From assembly GCA_017406465.1 (NCBI GenBank), contig JAFQYM010000027.1, positions 1-64,000 of the forward strand: a DNA stretch of 64,000 nt. The letters run 5' to 3'. This document shows positions 8,769-18,200 of this stretch, in pieces; position 1 is the stretch's first letter; the number at the start of each line of letters is the position of its first letter. The translations under genes were made by a program, and so were the position numbers. Under the pieces are notes generated by a model. That model was not told where the DNA came from, searched no databases, and saw only the letters and a list, made by a program, of their open reading frames with translations. This DNA is from Kiritimatiellia bacterium. GTDB taxonomy: Bacteria > Verrucomicrobiota > Kiritimatiellia > RFP12 > UBA1067.

Positions 8769-9410
8769 TTATCCTTTCCTTATGAGAACACCGTCTTCGA
8801 GCGTGAGCGTGCGGTCGCAGACCGCTGCCGCCGCAGGCGAGTGGGTCACCATCACGAGCGAAGTCTTGCCGTCACCGGAAAGCTCGGACAGCATGCGGAG
8901 GATGTCGGCCCCTGTCATCGCGTCAAGGTTGCCAGTCGGCTCGTCGGCGAGAACGAGCGCGGGGTCGGTGACGAGTGCACGTGCGAGCGCGACGCGCTGA
9001 CGCTCGCCGCCCGAAAGCTCTGCGGGGAGGTGGTCGAGCCGCTTGCCGAGGCCGACTTTCTCGAGGAGATCGCGCGCGCGCGCTTCGCTCGCGGCCCGCG
9101 TCGCAAGTGCCGCGGCGCGGCGGGCCATCGTCGGGAGAAGCACGTTTTCAAGGACCGTCAGCTCGGGCATCAGGTGGTACGACTGGAAAACGAAACCGAA
9201 GTTCTTCGGGCGCGAGACCGTTCCAGAGGTCGGCTTCAAGAGCCCTCCGAGGATGTTGAGCAGTGTCGACTTGCCCGCGCCAGAGCGCCCGACGATCGCG
9301 ACCTTCTCGCCCTCGCGGACGGAAAAGCTCACGCCCTTCAGGACCTCGATGGGCTTCTGCCCCGGAATCTTGAATGTCTTCTTAACGTCTAATGTGCTCA
9401 AGACAGCCAT
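8769..9410 (-). CDS. lolD: LolD-like ABC transporter ATP-binding protein
   Basis: 213 residues. Walker A GRSGAGKSTLL (~41-51), Q-loop VFQSYHL, signature LSGGERQRVALARAL, Walker B LVLADEPTGNLD and switch His in VMVTHSP are all present, with the length and LPAELSGGE context of the LolD/MacB/FtsE group. Paired with the FtsX-type permease upstream, it probably powers release of lipoproteins from the inner membrane (LolCDE). Another MacB-like export role is possible, because only one permease gene is adjacent. It is separated from lolC by 157 nt holding an iterated palindromic repeat and is followed after 4 nt by a response regulator. Confidence 0.88.
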   Translation of the reverse strand: MAVLSTLDVKKTFKIPGQKPIEVLKGVSFSVREGEKVAIVGRSGAGKSTLLNILGGLLKPTSGTVSRPKNFGFVFQSYHLMPELTVLENVLLPTMARRAAALATRAASEARARDLLEKVGLGKRLDHLPAELSGGERQRVALARALVTDPALVLADEPTGNLDAMTGADILRMLSELSGDGKTSLVMVTHSPAAAAVCDRTLTLEDGVLIRKG

Positions 9411-9451
9411 TTTTAGCTTTCCAATACTACTCCGCCTTTCAACGAATTATT

Positions 9452-9513
9452 AGCCGTGTAGAACGTGTAGAAACATGTAGAATTTCTACATGATCTACAT
9501 GATCTACATGGTT
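9452..9513. repeat. Iterated palindromic element, TGTAGAWC family, copy 1
   Basis: The 9-nt word CRTGTAGAW is repeated three times and then follows as its reverse complement three times, bounded by TAGCC and GGTTAA. The transcript would form a long hairpin. It lies between lolD and lolC. Two related copies are at 10834-10897 (opposite orientation) and 40031-40095. Confidence 0.85.
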
Positions 9514-9567
9514 AAATATGATGTTCTGCAACTGACTCACTTTTAGCTTTGCCCGTTAGACTTCAAA

Positions 9568-10821
9568 CTACTCCAACGCCTTGACAGGATCTTTTGTCGA
9601 GGCGATGAGAGCGGGGATGAACGATGCAAGAAGCCCAAACGCGTATACGAACGCGACAGTCCAGACGATGTCGGAGAATATCACGCGATGTGGTATCTCC
9701 GCAAGCCCGTAGACCGACTCGGGGAATACGGGAACGCCTATCGAGCCAAGCCACTCGACGATGCGCTGGAGATTCGAGAGGACGCCCCAGCTCGCAAGAA
9801 GCCCAAGGACGATTCCCGCCGTGCACTGGACGAGCCCGTGCGTCATGAATACGCCCATTATCTCGCGGCGCGAGAAGCCAAGCGCCTTCAAAAGCCCGAT
9901 CTCGGGCGTCTTCTGGACGGTGAGAACGAGGAGCGTGTTCATAACGCAGAAGAGCGCGACGAGGGAAATCAGAAGCAACAAAACGGCCGTCATGTTCTTC
10001 TCGACGGCGAGCGCGGCAAATAGCTCGCGGTCTGCCTCGCGCCAGGTGAGGGCGCGAACAGGAGTTGGGGAGTGGAGGAGTGGGGAAGTGGATGAGTTGG
10101 CAGTTTCCACGACAGTTTCTACGAGGGCGTGGAACTTCGCGGGATCGGTTGGGCAGTCGGTCTTTACGTGGATTGCGAACACGCCCTTCTCAAGCCCCAT
10201 CAAGTCGCGCACATTCGCGAGCGACGCGACGGCATAGCCGGAATCGTAGTCGTACTGGCCGCACGAGAAGATGCCGACGACCTTCCACTTGATCGGGAGG
10301 AACACCTCGTCCTGCGAGGCGAGCGTCTTCGGGGAATAGACGGTAACCTCGTCGCCGACCCAGCACCCGAGCTGGCGCGCGGCGTGGACTCCAAGCACGA
10401 TGGAGTCGCCTTCGAGGTCGAAAGTTCCTGCGCGCGGGGCGCCGATCTTGTAGGCCGCCGTAAAGTCGCCCGCGTCCACGCCGAGAAGAACGGGCGCAAG
10501 AACGCGATTGCGGTACGAAAGAAGAACTCGAGTGTCGACCTCGGGCGTGACGCACGTGACGCCAGGAAGCGCACGAACTGCCGCGGCGACATTGTCTTCG
10601 TTCGCAACGACGTTGCCCCGCACCGGCAAAATGGAGATATGGGGCTTGAAGCTGAGGATCTTCTTTTCCCACTCGTCGCCAAAGCCGGTCATCACGCTTC
10701 TAACGATGATGACGGCGGCGACGCCGAGCATTACGCCGAGAATCGAGACGCAGGTAATGACTGACGCGACCGAGCGTTTCGGTTTAAGATATTTAGTAGC
10801 TAAAAAAAACGAAAATCGCAT
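9568..10821 (-). CDS. LolC/LolE-like lipoprotein-release permease (FtsX family)
   Basis: 417 residues from the ATG at 10821 (RFSFFLATKYLKPKRS, the typical LolC/E start); an in-frame TTG at 10830 is less likely. A first membrane helix (VITCVSILGVMLGVAAVIIV), a periplasmic MacB-like domain ~45-260 (FKPHISI, DTRVLLSY), then three C-terminal helices with the FtsX signature (EKNMTAVLLLLISLVALFCVMNTL, VQKTPEIGLLKALGFSRREIMGVF). It would form a lipoprotein-release complex with the LolD-like ATPase downstream. Odd: residues ~240-254 (SSTSPLLHSPTPV) are encoded by a 40-bp run of five 8-nt repeats, which reads as an in-frame insertion just before the conserved TWREADRELFAALAVEK. Confidence 0.88.
   Translation of the reverse strand: MRFSFFLATKYLKPKRSVASVITCVSILGVMLGVAAVIIVRSVMTGFGDEWEKKILSFKPHISILPVRGNVVANEDNVAAAVRALPGVTCVTPEVDTRVLLSYRNRVLAPVLLGVDAGDFTAAYKIGAPRAGTFDLEGDSIVLGVHAARQLGCWVGDEVTVYSPKTLASQDEVFLPIKWKVVGIFSCGQYDYDSGYAVASLANVRDLMGLEKGVFAIHVKTDCPTDPAKFHALVETVVETANSSTSPLLHSPTPVRALTWREADRELFAALAVEKNMTAVLLLLISLVALFCVMNTLLVLTVQKTPEIGLLKALGFSRREIMGVFMTHGLVQCTAGIVLGLLASWGVLSNLQRIVEWLGSIGVPVFPESVYGLAEIPHRVIFSDIVWTVAFVYAFGLLASFIPALIASTKDPVKALE
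10062..10101. repeat. Five 8-nt repeats inside lolC
   Basis: GAGTTGGG, GAGTGGAG, GAGTGGGG, AAGTGGAT and GAGTTGGC follow each other without gaps on the plus strand. On the coding strand they are translated in frame as a Ser/Pro-rich loop in the periplasmic domain. Confidence 0.85.
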
Positions 10822-10833
10822 GGTTATCAATCA

Positions 10834-10897
10834 ACCATGTAGAACGTGCAGAACATGCAGAAGTTCTACACGATCTACATGTTCTACACGGCTAACC
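10834..10897. repeat. Iterated palindromic element, TGTAGAWC family, copy 2
   Basis: Same structure as the copy at 9452 but inverted (AACCATGTAG ... CGGCTAACC). It lies between the TonB-like/toroid gene and lolC and ends 12 nt before the lolC ATG, so it forms much of the lolC leader. Confidence 0.85.
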
Positions 10898-10900
10898 ATA

Positions 10901-12616
10901 TTAGATGTCAACCGTGACGGGGACGTCCTTAGACTTGTCAATTGCCTGTGCGGCGTCTTCGCCGCCTTCGGCCGCTTCATCCTCGCCGGCCTTGACCGAC
11001 GTCGTCGGGAGGTAGCGGTAGTAGACCATCAGCTGAAGCGCCGCGAGACACGTGTCCATGTAGGGGCGCGTGGTGTGCGCGTCCTTGTTTTCGAAGTAAC
11101 CCTGCTTGTGCTCCTTGCCCGTATAGTCCGGCACTTTCTCGGGGAGGTCGATGATGGACGCAGGGTAGAGCTTCTTCATGGCGAGGTTCCACTGCTGCCA
11201 GGTCACCTCGTCGTTCTTGAGCGCACCCGCCTTCATGCCCGCCTGGTACTTGCACTGCGTCGCGTAGTAGCAGTAGTACTGGGGGCTGTTGCCGGGCTTC
11301 TTGGCAGAAAGCTGGTCTGGGTCAAACGACGGTTTCCAGTCGCGCATGACCTCGAGCGCGTTCTGCGCCTCAGGCTCGGAACCGCGGCCGAGAAGCTGCA
11401 TCGCAAGGGTGCCGACTCCCGCAAGCCCCGTCGCTCCGCCGTTGTTGCCGTTCGTCGGCGTGTAGGTGAAGCCGCCGGACTTCGAGTAGCTGCGCCTCTT
11501 AAGGCAGTTGATCGCCTTGTTGATCGCCGTCTGGAGGCCTTCGGGGTGGAGACCCGCCATCTTGCCGGCCTTGAGCGCCTGAATCGCCCATCCAGCGAAG
11601 GAGAGGTCGTCTCGTGTCGAGTTCTTGTTCAGCTTGTAGTCCCAGCCACCCGTCGAAGACTGGTTTTCGACAATGCGGTAGAGGCACTGGTGCGCCGCTT
11701 CCTTGCAGTTCGGGTTCTTCGTCATGCCATACGCCTCGCAGAGGGCGTATGTCGCAATGAGGAAGCTGTACTCGTTGCCATCGGTGGGGCTGAAGTGCGG
11801 CACGTTGTCGGCCCCAGTCTGGAGGTGGCTGATCAGGTAGTCAATCGCCATCTGCACGGTTGGCCCGAAGTCGCGCTTGTAGGGCGAGGGGGAGCCGGGA
11901 TATTCACCATGCGCGAGGTAGGTAAGGACAGCGAGGGCGGTATTGGCCACCTGATACTGCTTGCCCCAGCTGCCGTCGGTGTTCTGGTGCGCCTTGAGCC
12001 ACCAGAGAACCTTCATGACAGCCGCTTCGGTGGTGGCATCGCCGTATCCAGCGCCACCTCGCGTCGCCGCGCCGATCGAACCAGGCGTCCGCGAGCCGGT
12101 CATGGACTTCATGGTGACGGGTGACTTGACGATGGCGACCGAATCCATCGGGGCGGGCTTCACGGAAACCTGCGAAGACGGCGGCGAAGGCATCGGCGTC
12201 ACGTTCGAGACGGGGTTGGGATTGGGCGTGTCGACAGTGATCTCGACCTCCTCCATCGGCGGGGGCTCGATGTCGTCGGGCGGGATCTCCTCCTCTTCCT
12301 TGAGCTCCTCGGGCTCTTCCTCTATTTGGGCGATGTCGGCGATGATGACGTCCTTCTTCTGGCCTGAGATCATCGTCACGACGCAGAGGACGACGCCGAA
12401 CACGATAGGCACGACGATTGCCGTTAGAGGGGCGGCGAGGCGCTGGAGCTCTATTCTCGCAATTTTGTATTCGCGGGTGTCATGGGGCTTGCTGAGCCCC
12501 TTGAACATTTCGCCGAGACGCTTGAAGAAGCCCTTTTCCTCGTATTTCTTCGCAATCTCGTCGAGGTCAATGGCAATTTCTTCTTCGACTATTTCTTCCG
12601 TCATTTCGTCGCTCAT
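10901..12616 (-). CDS. TonB-like membrane protein fused to an alpha/alpha-toroid (cyclase-like) domain
   Basis: 571 residues from the ATG at 12616, with AGGGGG 9 nt upstream. A cytoplasmic acidic N-terminus (~1-65) is followed by one membrane helix (LAAPLTAIVVPIVFGVVLCVVTMI), a Glu/Pro-rich periplasmic linker as in TonB (EEEPEELKEEEEIPPDDIEPPP), then a domain of ~350 residues with toroid repeats of the prenyltransferase/squalene-hopene-cyclase fold (MKVLWWLKAHQNTDGSWG, DLSFAGWAIQALKAGKMAG, TGLAGVGTLAMQLLGRG). A TonB C-terminal domain is missing. It sits last in an ExbB-ExbD-ExbD series, so it is probably the energised periplasmic arm of that motor. A cyclase DXDD acid motif was not seen, so binding rather than catalysis is likely. 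Confidence 0.78.
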   Translation of the reverse strand: MSDEMTEEIVEEEIAIDLDEIAKKYEEKGFFKRLGEMFKGLSKPHDTREYKIARIELQRLAAPLTAIVVPIVFGVVLCVVTMISGQKKDVIIADIAQIEEEPEELKEEEEIPPDDIEPPPMEEVEITVDTPNPNPVSNVTPMPSPPSSQVSVKPAPMDSVAIVKSPVTMKSMTGSRTPGSIGAATRGGAGYGDATTEAAVMKVLWWLKAHQNTDGSWGKQYQVANTALAVLTYLAHGEYPGSPSPYKRDFGPTVQMAIDYLISHLQTGADNVPHFSPTDGNEYSFLIATYALCEAYGMTKNPNCKEAAHQCLYRIVENQSSTGGWDYKLNKNSTRDDLSFAGWAIQALKAGKMAGLHPEGLQTAINKAINCLKRRSYSKSGGFTYTPTNGNNGGATGLAGVGTLAMQLLGRGSEPEAQNALEVMRDWKPSFDPDQLSAKKPGNSPQYYCYYATQCKYQAGMKAGALKNDEVTWQQWNLAMKKLYPASIIDLPEKVPDYTGKEHKQGYFENKDAHTTRPYMDTCLAALQLMVYYRYLPTTSVKAGEDEAAEGGEDAAQAIDKSKDVPVTVDI

Positions 12617-12644
12617 TTTTTCGTTCCCCCTAAAGACCAGGTAA

Positions 12645-13058
12645 TTACATCGTAAACACGCTAACGCTGAAAAGCTCGTTGTGGTAGCAGATGTCCAATA
12701 CGTCGACCAGCGCCTTGTGCGGGCTGTCTTCGGCACACTTCACGATGATCGGCGTCGTCTTCTTGACCTTCGCGATCTCGCGGAGCGCCGCGTCGAGCTC
12801 GGTGCGCTTTACCTCGCGCTTGTTGTAGAGGATGACACCCTGGGGGCTACCGTCGTAGCGGCGGCCGATCTCGATGTTGACCGTGATGTCGTCCTTCTCG
12901 GAGGCCTGGCCCGTCGCGGGGGCGGGGCGGTTGCAGTTAAGCTTGGAGAATATGTCCTCCTGCTTGATCGTGACAACGAAGAAGATGATGAGCTCGAACA
13001 CGACGTCGATCATCGGCGTCATGTCAAGCTGCGGGTTTTCCTGCGGTTTTCTCGCCAT
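12645..13058 (-). CDS. ExbD/TolR-type proton-channel subunit (second copy)
   Basis: 137 residues. One N-terminal helix carries the conserved Asp of the family (QLDMTPMIDVVFELIIFFVVT), followed by a periplasmic domain. GGAGG lies 7 nt before the ATG. It follows the first ExbD gene by 13 nt and precedes the TonB-like gene by 28 nt. It probably works with the ExbB-type protein as a proton-driven motor. The N-terminal ~30 codons are nearly identical in DNA to the other ExbD gene while the rest has diverged. Confidence 0.9.
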   Translation of the reverse strand: MARKPQENPQLDMTPMIDVVFELIIFFVVTIKQEDIFSKLNCNRPAPATGQASEKDDITVNIEIGRRYDGSPQGVILYNKREVKRTELDAALREIAKVKKTTPIIVKCAEDSPHKALVDVLDICYHNELFSVSVFTM

Positions 13059-13071
13059 TTCGGTACCTCCG

Positions 13072-13545
13072 CTACTTCTTGATCTTCTTCAGCCGCTTGC
13101 GCGCGTTGGTCTTGTCCTCCTGGACGGCGACGAACGAGATCTTCCAGACGCCGGCCTCGGTGCAGGCGTTCATGACCTGCGCGACCGCCTTGTGCGGAAC
13201 GGCGAAGTCTGCGCGCACCATCACCGGGAAGTCCTTGTACTTCTTGAGGCGCTGCGCGACACGGTTCTTTATCTCCGCCGGAGTTATTTCGATATCGCCC
13301 ATGGAGATGCGGGGCTTGCCCTTCTTCGGGCCATTCTGATGGAGCCCTATGTCGATCTGCATGTGCGTAGGCGGCAGCTCCTCCGGCGTCAGCACGATGC
13401 CGTGCTTGCCGTCCTCCAGCTCGATCGACTCGTCCTTCTTCTGCGCCTCGACGAGCGTGACGACGAAGAAGATGATGAGTTCGAACACGACGTCGATCAT
13501 CGGCGTCATGTCGAGCTGCGGGTTTTCCTGTGGCTTCTTGCCCAT
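13072..13545 (-). CDS. ExbD/TolR-type proton-channel subunit (first copy)
   Basis: 157 residues, with the same N-terminal helix and Asp (QLDMTPMIDVVFELIIFFVVT) and a longer, more basic periplasmic domain ending RKRLKKIKK. Periplasmic motifs such as NRVAQRLKKYKDFPVMVRAD match the ExbD/TolR fold. It lies 24 nt after the ExbB gene and has no clear Shine-Dalgarno, so translation may be coupled to the preceding gene. Two non-identical ExbD proteins beside one ExbB are frequent in Verrucomicrobiota and Planctomycetota and may form a heteromeric pair. Confidence 0.9.
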   Translation of the reverse strand: MGKKPQENPQLDMTPMIDVVFELIIFFVVTLVEAQKKDESIELEDGKHGIVLTPEELPPTHMQIDIGLHQNGPKKGKPRISMGDIEITPAEIKNRVAQRLKKYKDFPVMVRADFAVPHKAVAQVMNACTEAGVWKISFVAVQEDKTNARKRLKKIKK

Positions 13546-13569
13546 GGTGTTTTTCTATGCGCCTGTCCC

Positions 13570-14382
13570 TTACGCCTCCACCGCGCCCTCTTCAGGGGCG
13601 ACCTCGACATTGCGAAGCCCGTTCAGGAACTCCATCGTGACGGCTGTCATGCGGAGAATGAGGCGGTTCGCGTTGTTACGGAGAGAGTAGAAGACGGTGA
13701 TGCTCGGGATCGACACGATAAGGCCGCCGGCCGTCGTCCAAAGCGCCTGGCCGATCGAGCTCGCGAGCGCGGCCGCGTCGCCTGCGCCGCCCTGCGCGAG
13801 GGCCTGGAACGTCAGAATCATTCCCTGCACCGTACCGAGAAGGCCGAGCGACGGGCCGAGGTTGGAGCACACCGAAATCCAGGTCAGGCGCTGCATAAGC
13901 TTCTCCTGCTCGAGGTCGGAAGCCGCATTGACCGCCTCCTGAATGACATCGAAGCCCTCCTCGACGTGCTGGAACGCCGCGGTGAGGATGTTGGACATGA
14001 CGGACGGGGTGTTCTGGCAGGCCTCCATCGCCGCCACGATGTCGCCTTCGCTCATCGCCTTCTGGACCTGGTCGATGAGACGGGCGGGCATGAGCTTCTC
14101 GGGCTTGATGAGAATGAAGCAGTCAACCGAGAAGTAGATTGCGAGAGCGCCGTCACCAAAGAGGGCGAACCACAGCAGCATACCGACGACGCCCGAACCG
14201 AAGACGATGTCGACGAAGCCGCCACCCTTCTTGCCGCTCGACTGCGTCGTGTTGGCACTGACGGCCTCGCCACTGTCGGTGCTTGTCAATTCCTGCCCCA
14301 TCGACTGGAGCGCCGCCATCGGGGCCACGCAGGTTCCGACGAGGATCATGAATGCCATCAACGATTTTCTTGCCTTGCTCAT
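13570..14382 (-). CDS. MotA/TolQ/ExbB proton-channel family protein
   Basis: 270 residues. An N-terminal signal or signal-anchor segment (FMILVGTCVAPMAALQS), a helix at ~55-80 (GVVGMLLWFALFGDGALAIYF), and the conserved MotA/TolQ/ExbB core (SNLGPSLGLLGTVQGMILTF, IGQALWTTAGGLIVSIPSITVFY). AAGGA lies ~10 nt before the ATG. It should form the stator pore with the two ExbD proteins encoded next and energise the TonB-like/toroid protein. Gene order ExbB-ExbD-ExbD-TonB supports this. Confidence 0.92.
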   Translation of the reverse strand: MSKARKSLMAFMILVGTCVAPMAALQSMGQELTSTDSGEAVSANTTQSSGKKGGGFVDIVFGSGVVGMLLWFALFGDGALAIYFSVDCFILIKPEKLMPARLIDQVQKAMSEGDIVAAMEACQNTPSVMSNILTAAFQHVEEGFDVIQEAVNAASDLEQEKLMQRLTWISVCSNLGPSLGLLGTVQGMILTFQALAQGGAGDAAALASSIGQALWTTAGGLIVSIPSITVFYSLRNNANRLILRMTAVTMEFLNGLRNVEVAPEEGAVEA

Positions 14383-14423
14383 TTGTTTGTTTCCTTCGGT
14401 GGTTGGTTAAGAGTGATTTAAAA

Positions 14424-14451
14424 GTTGAAAGGTTGGAAGGTTTGGAAGGTT
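14424..14451. repeat. Iterated short repeat, GGTTGGAA type
   Basis: GTTGAAAGG, TTGGAAGG and TTTGGAAGG follow one another in the 77-nt gap between the small secreted-protein gene and the ExbB gene. Only one arm is present; no inverted partner was found. Confidence 0.6.
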
Positions 14452-14459
14452 AAATGGGG

Positions 14460-15230
14460 TTAGAGTTTGCGGGCCTGGGAGCGAAGATGCTCTGCGCGAG
14501 CCGCCTGGCCGAGCTTGTCGAAGCAGTTGGCCGCGCGCTGCATCGCGTCGATCCTCGCCTCGCGGCAGGGCTCGTCGGCGTACATCAGGACGACGCGGAG
14601 ATAGGCGTCGGTGAGCGCCTTCCTGAGCCCGTCGGGCGACTCGCCCTCGGAAGCGAGGATCATGTCTCCGCGCATGACGAGCGCGTTGGCGCTGGCGGCA
14701 CGGTCGCCGCTGATCGCGGCCTTCTTGACGAGACCTTCGAGCTGCTGCGTCTTGCCGAGCTTAAGGAGCGCCTGCCAGTAGGCCGGGGCGAGATCGCCCT
14801 TCCAGGCGGCGGACTTGTCTTCGTTGATGACGCTCGTCGCGATCTCGAACGCCTTCTGGGCGTTGTTCGCCGAGATGTACGCCTCGACGAGATAGCGGCC
14901 AGCGGGCTTGTCCCAAACGAGCATCTTGTAGTCCTGAACGACCTTCGTGAGGACGCCGATCGCCGCGGCACCATTGCCGCGCTTGACGTTCTCGACGGCC
15001 TTGTCGTAGCCGACGGGCTTTTCGATGTCGAGCTCGACGACTTCGCCAAGGGGATACTCGGCGCTGACCATCGTGTTCCCCTTCTTGAACGAGACGGCGT
15101 ACGACTTCGAGCGGCTCTGCCACTTGATGTCGCCCTTCTTGGAGTCGGTCTCCGTGCGAATCGTGCCCTGGATCGCCCAGAGCGGCGAAGTCGCGGCGGC
15201 GACGGCGAACAGAATCATCAATCTCTTCAT
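14460..15230 (-). CDS. Small secreted repeat (TPR-like) protein
   Basis: 256 residues with a signal peptide (LMILFAVAAATSPLWA, cleavage before IQG). AAGGAG lies 9 nt before the ATG. The first ~70 residues look like a beta-rich segment (KSYAVSFKKGNTMVSAEYPLGEVVELDI); the remainder is alpha-helical in TPR-like pairs (AVENVKRGNGAAAIGVLTKVV, PAYWQALLKLGKTQQLEGLV, RIDAMQRAANCFDKLGQAA). It stands between the large TPR protein and the ExbB-ExbD motor genes with short gaps and is likely a periplasmic partner in the same operon. No family name is certain and no catalytic motif is visible. Confidence 0.7.
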   Translation of the reverse strand: MKRLMILFAVAAATSPLWAIQGTIRTETDSKKGDIKWQSRSKSYAVSFKKGNTMVSAEYPLGEVVELDIEKPVGYDKAVENVKRGNGAAAIGVLTKVVQDYKMLVWDKPAGRYLVEAYISANNAQKAFEIATSVINEDKSAAWKGDLAPAYWQALLKLGKTQQLEGLVKKAAISGDRAASANALVMRGDMILASEGESPDGLRKALTDAYLRVVLMYADEPCREARIDAMQRAANCFDKLGQAARAEHLRSQARKL

Positions 15231-15251
15231 TGGTTGCTTCTCCTTAAGAAA

Positions 15252-18200
15252 TTAGTTTTCGGCAGCGGGTTCGGCCTCCGCAGGGGCTTCAGCCGCGGGT
15301 TCTGCAGCGGGGGCTTCGGCCTCAGGTTCGGCGGCGGGAGCGGTGTCGGCCGCATGAGCCGCCGTTGGCGCGGCCACCTTGCCGCCGGCGGTCTTGGCCT
15401 GGTTCATCGCGTTCTGCACATCGATGCGCGCCTTGCCGTTCGGGAAGAGGTCAAGATACTCCTGGCCGAACTTCAGGACATTGTCGGCAAAGTCGCTGCC
15501 AAGCGTCGCGCAGAGCGGGACGAGCGTCGCATAGCAGCGCTCGAGGTTCCCAAGCTCGCCGGGGGTCATCTTGTCGGCCGGGTGGTTCTCGTCGACGCAA
15601 TGCGACTGCAGGAAGCCAAGGAGCGTCGAAGCCGCCGTGCGGCCAGACTGCTCGGCCTCTTCCTTGAGCCCCATCGCCTCTTCGGCGGCCATCTGGCGGA
15701 GCTTGACGTCGGCCGACATGAGATCGACGGAATCCTGCTCCCACTGCGGCTTGTTCTTCCAGTAGTTGCGGAGCTTCTTGACGGAGCCGATGGCCTTGCC
15801 GAAATGCTTGGAGCGGAGGTCGGAGTCCTTTTCGGTGCGGCCCTGCTCGGAGGCAACCTCGACCATGAGCTGGTGCGCGTCGACGGCGATGGACATCTTC
15901 GACATCTTCGGGTCGTCGAGGAACTGGTCGAGCGCGTCGCGCGCCTGGACGTACATCTTCTGCTTGTAGAGCGACTTTGCCTCGCCGAGGCGCGCCCTCG
16001 CGACGACAAGGAGCTGGTTTGTGCCGGCCTTGTGGATGGCCTTCTCGAAGGCGTCGTTAGCGAGCGACCAGCTCTTGGCCTCGATAAGCGCCTCGCCGGC
16101 GTTGACGAACTGCCACGCGGAGTAGGCGCCGTCGGTACGGAGCATCTCGGCGTAGATCTCGGTGCCCTCCTTCTTCATGCCCATCTCGATGAGCGACTTC
16201 GCAAGCTGGGGCTTCGCGTTCTTCGCCTCGGGCGAGTTGGGGAACGCCTTGGAGAGGCGGTCGAGGGCATTGCGCGACTTTTCAGTGTCGCCGAGCGCGG
16301 TGTAGATCGTGCCGAGGCGGACGTACGCATTGGTGGAGAAACGCCCCTCGGGATAGGCGGAGAGATAGTCTTCGTAGCTCTTCGCGGCGTTCTCGCGGAA
16401 CATGTTGAGCTTGGCCTCGGGCTTAGTCATGCGGCGCCAGCAGTCGCCCACGAGGAAGAGGGCCTGTTCCCTGAGGAGGTTGTACTTGGCCTTGTCGGCC
16501 TTTGTGAGCGAGGGGTCGGCAAGCGCCTTGTCGGCCTTGTCGGCGAAAGCGCGGAACTCCTTTATGCCGCGGACGATCTGGGCGGAGCCCGCCTTAAGCG
16601 CGGCGGCGACCGCCTCGGGCGTCTCGTTGGTTTCAGCGCCGGAAACGATGTCGAAGCCCTCCTTCTGGTACATCTGGGCGAGCGCCATGCGGGCCTGCTC
16701 GCGCGCGATGCCGTCCTTCTCGACCTCGACGTACTTCTTCATCGTGGCGATCGCCTCGGCCTGCTCGCCGAGCTTGGAGTGGCAGTAGGACTCCTGCGAG
16801 TAGGAAGTCGCGTAGTAGAGGGAGTTGGAATAGTGCTGCTGGATGATGCCGCAGAGCTTTATCGCGTCGTTCCAGCGCTCGCCCTGAATCGCCTCGCCAA
16901 GCAGCATGGAGGCCTGGTTCGGCGCACTGACGTGGCGGCGGTAGTTCGTCAGGAACTCGCCATAGAGCCGATCGGCGCGGGCGAGCTGGCCGAGCTGCTT
17001 CTCGTAGGCCGCAAGACGCAGGACCGACTCGCCGGCCATCGTCATGAGCTCGCGGTCCTTGAGCCCCGCGAAGCGCTCGGCGAGATAGCCCTCGATCGCG
17101 TCGGCGTCAATGCGCCAGTCGGCGGCCCTGGGATCTTCCTTGTTGGCCTGAATGAGCCCGAGAAGCCCGCGGATCACCTCTTCTACAGCATAGATGGACT
17201 CCTTGACCTCGGGATAACGGGCAAGGACCTCGAGATACTCCTTGATCGCCTCCTCGACCTTGTCCTCGGCCATCTTCTCGGAAGGCGAGCGGAACTGCAT
17301 CTGGCGGACATTTGCGAGCTGCTCGGGGGTGATGTTCACGCTGAGCTTCGCGTTGTAGTTCTTTTCGGCGAAATCCTTGATTTTCTCGGCCATCTCGCCG
17401 GCGTCGGCGGCCCACGTGGACTCGGGATACTGGATGAAGACGTTGAGCGCGTGGTTGTACGCGCCGAGGCCGTTGCGCTTGCCGGAGGGCAGCTTGTCGC
17501 CGAAGAGGAGCGCCTTGATGCGGTCGTCGTCGCGCTTCGGCTTCTTGAACTCGGCCTGGGCCTCGTCCCACAGCATCTTCGCGAGCATGAAGCGGCAGAG
17601 CGGCATCGGAGAGAACTTCCTCAGGCCCTCCTTGCCCTCGGGGTCGAACTCGACGATCGACTGGTGGAGCTGCTCGAGCTGCTGCATGTACTCGTTGATC
17701 GTCTGCTGGGCCTTGGCGACATCGCCCTTCAAGAGCTCGGAGTTTGCCTTCATCGCGATGGCGCGGCCGAAGTAGACGGGACGGTCAGACTCCCACAGGA
17801 GGGCGTCGATGATCTTTCGCGCGGGGTCGATGTACTGCTTGCGGTTCTTGACGTTGGGCTGGTCGGACGCGAGCTTCAGGTACATCTCTGCCGTCTCGCA
17901 GGCGACGTTGCACCACGTGTTCGCGTCGTCGTCGCTCTTCTTCTTGTTGATCTGCGCAAGGAGCCCGGCGTAGACCTTCACGGCCTCCTCGAAGCGCTTG
18001 TCGCCGACGAGGATCTGTCCCCAGGCGTAGCACGCCTGCATGTAGAACTCGCGGATCGCCTTCGTGGGCTTCGGGAACGCCTTGAAGAACTCGTCGTAGA
18101 TCTTCGAGCACTCGGCCTTCTTGCCGCGGAAGAAGAGGTTGTTGGCGACTTCGAGGCGCGCCGCCCAGTACTTAGGGCCGTTGCGGTCGGGGAGCGCCGC

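Noticed and set aside
12617-12736. Extended start of the TonB-like/toroid gene at 12736
   Set aside because: The extra residues have no TonB character and overlap the exbD gene; the ATG at 12616 has a good ribosome site.
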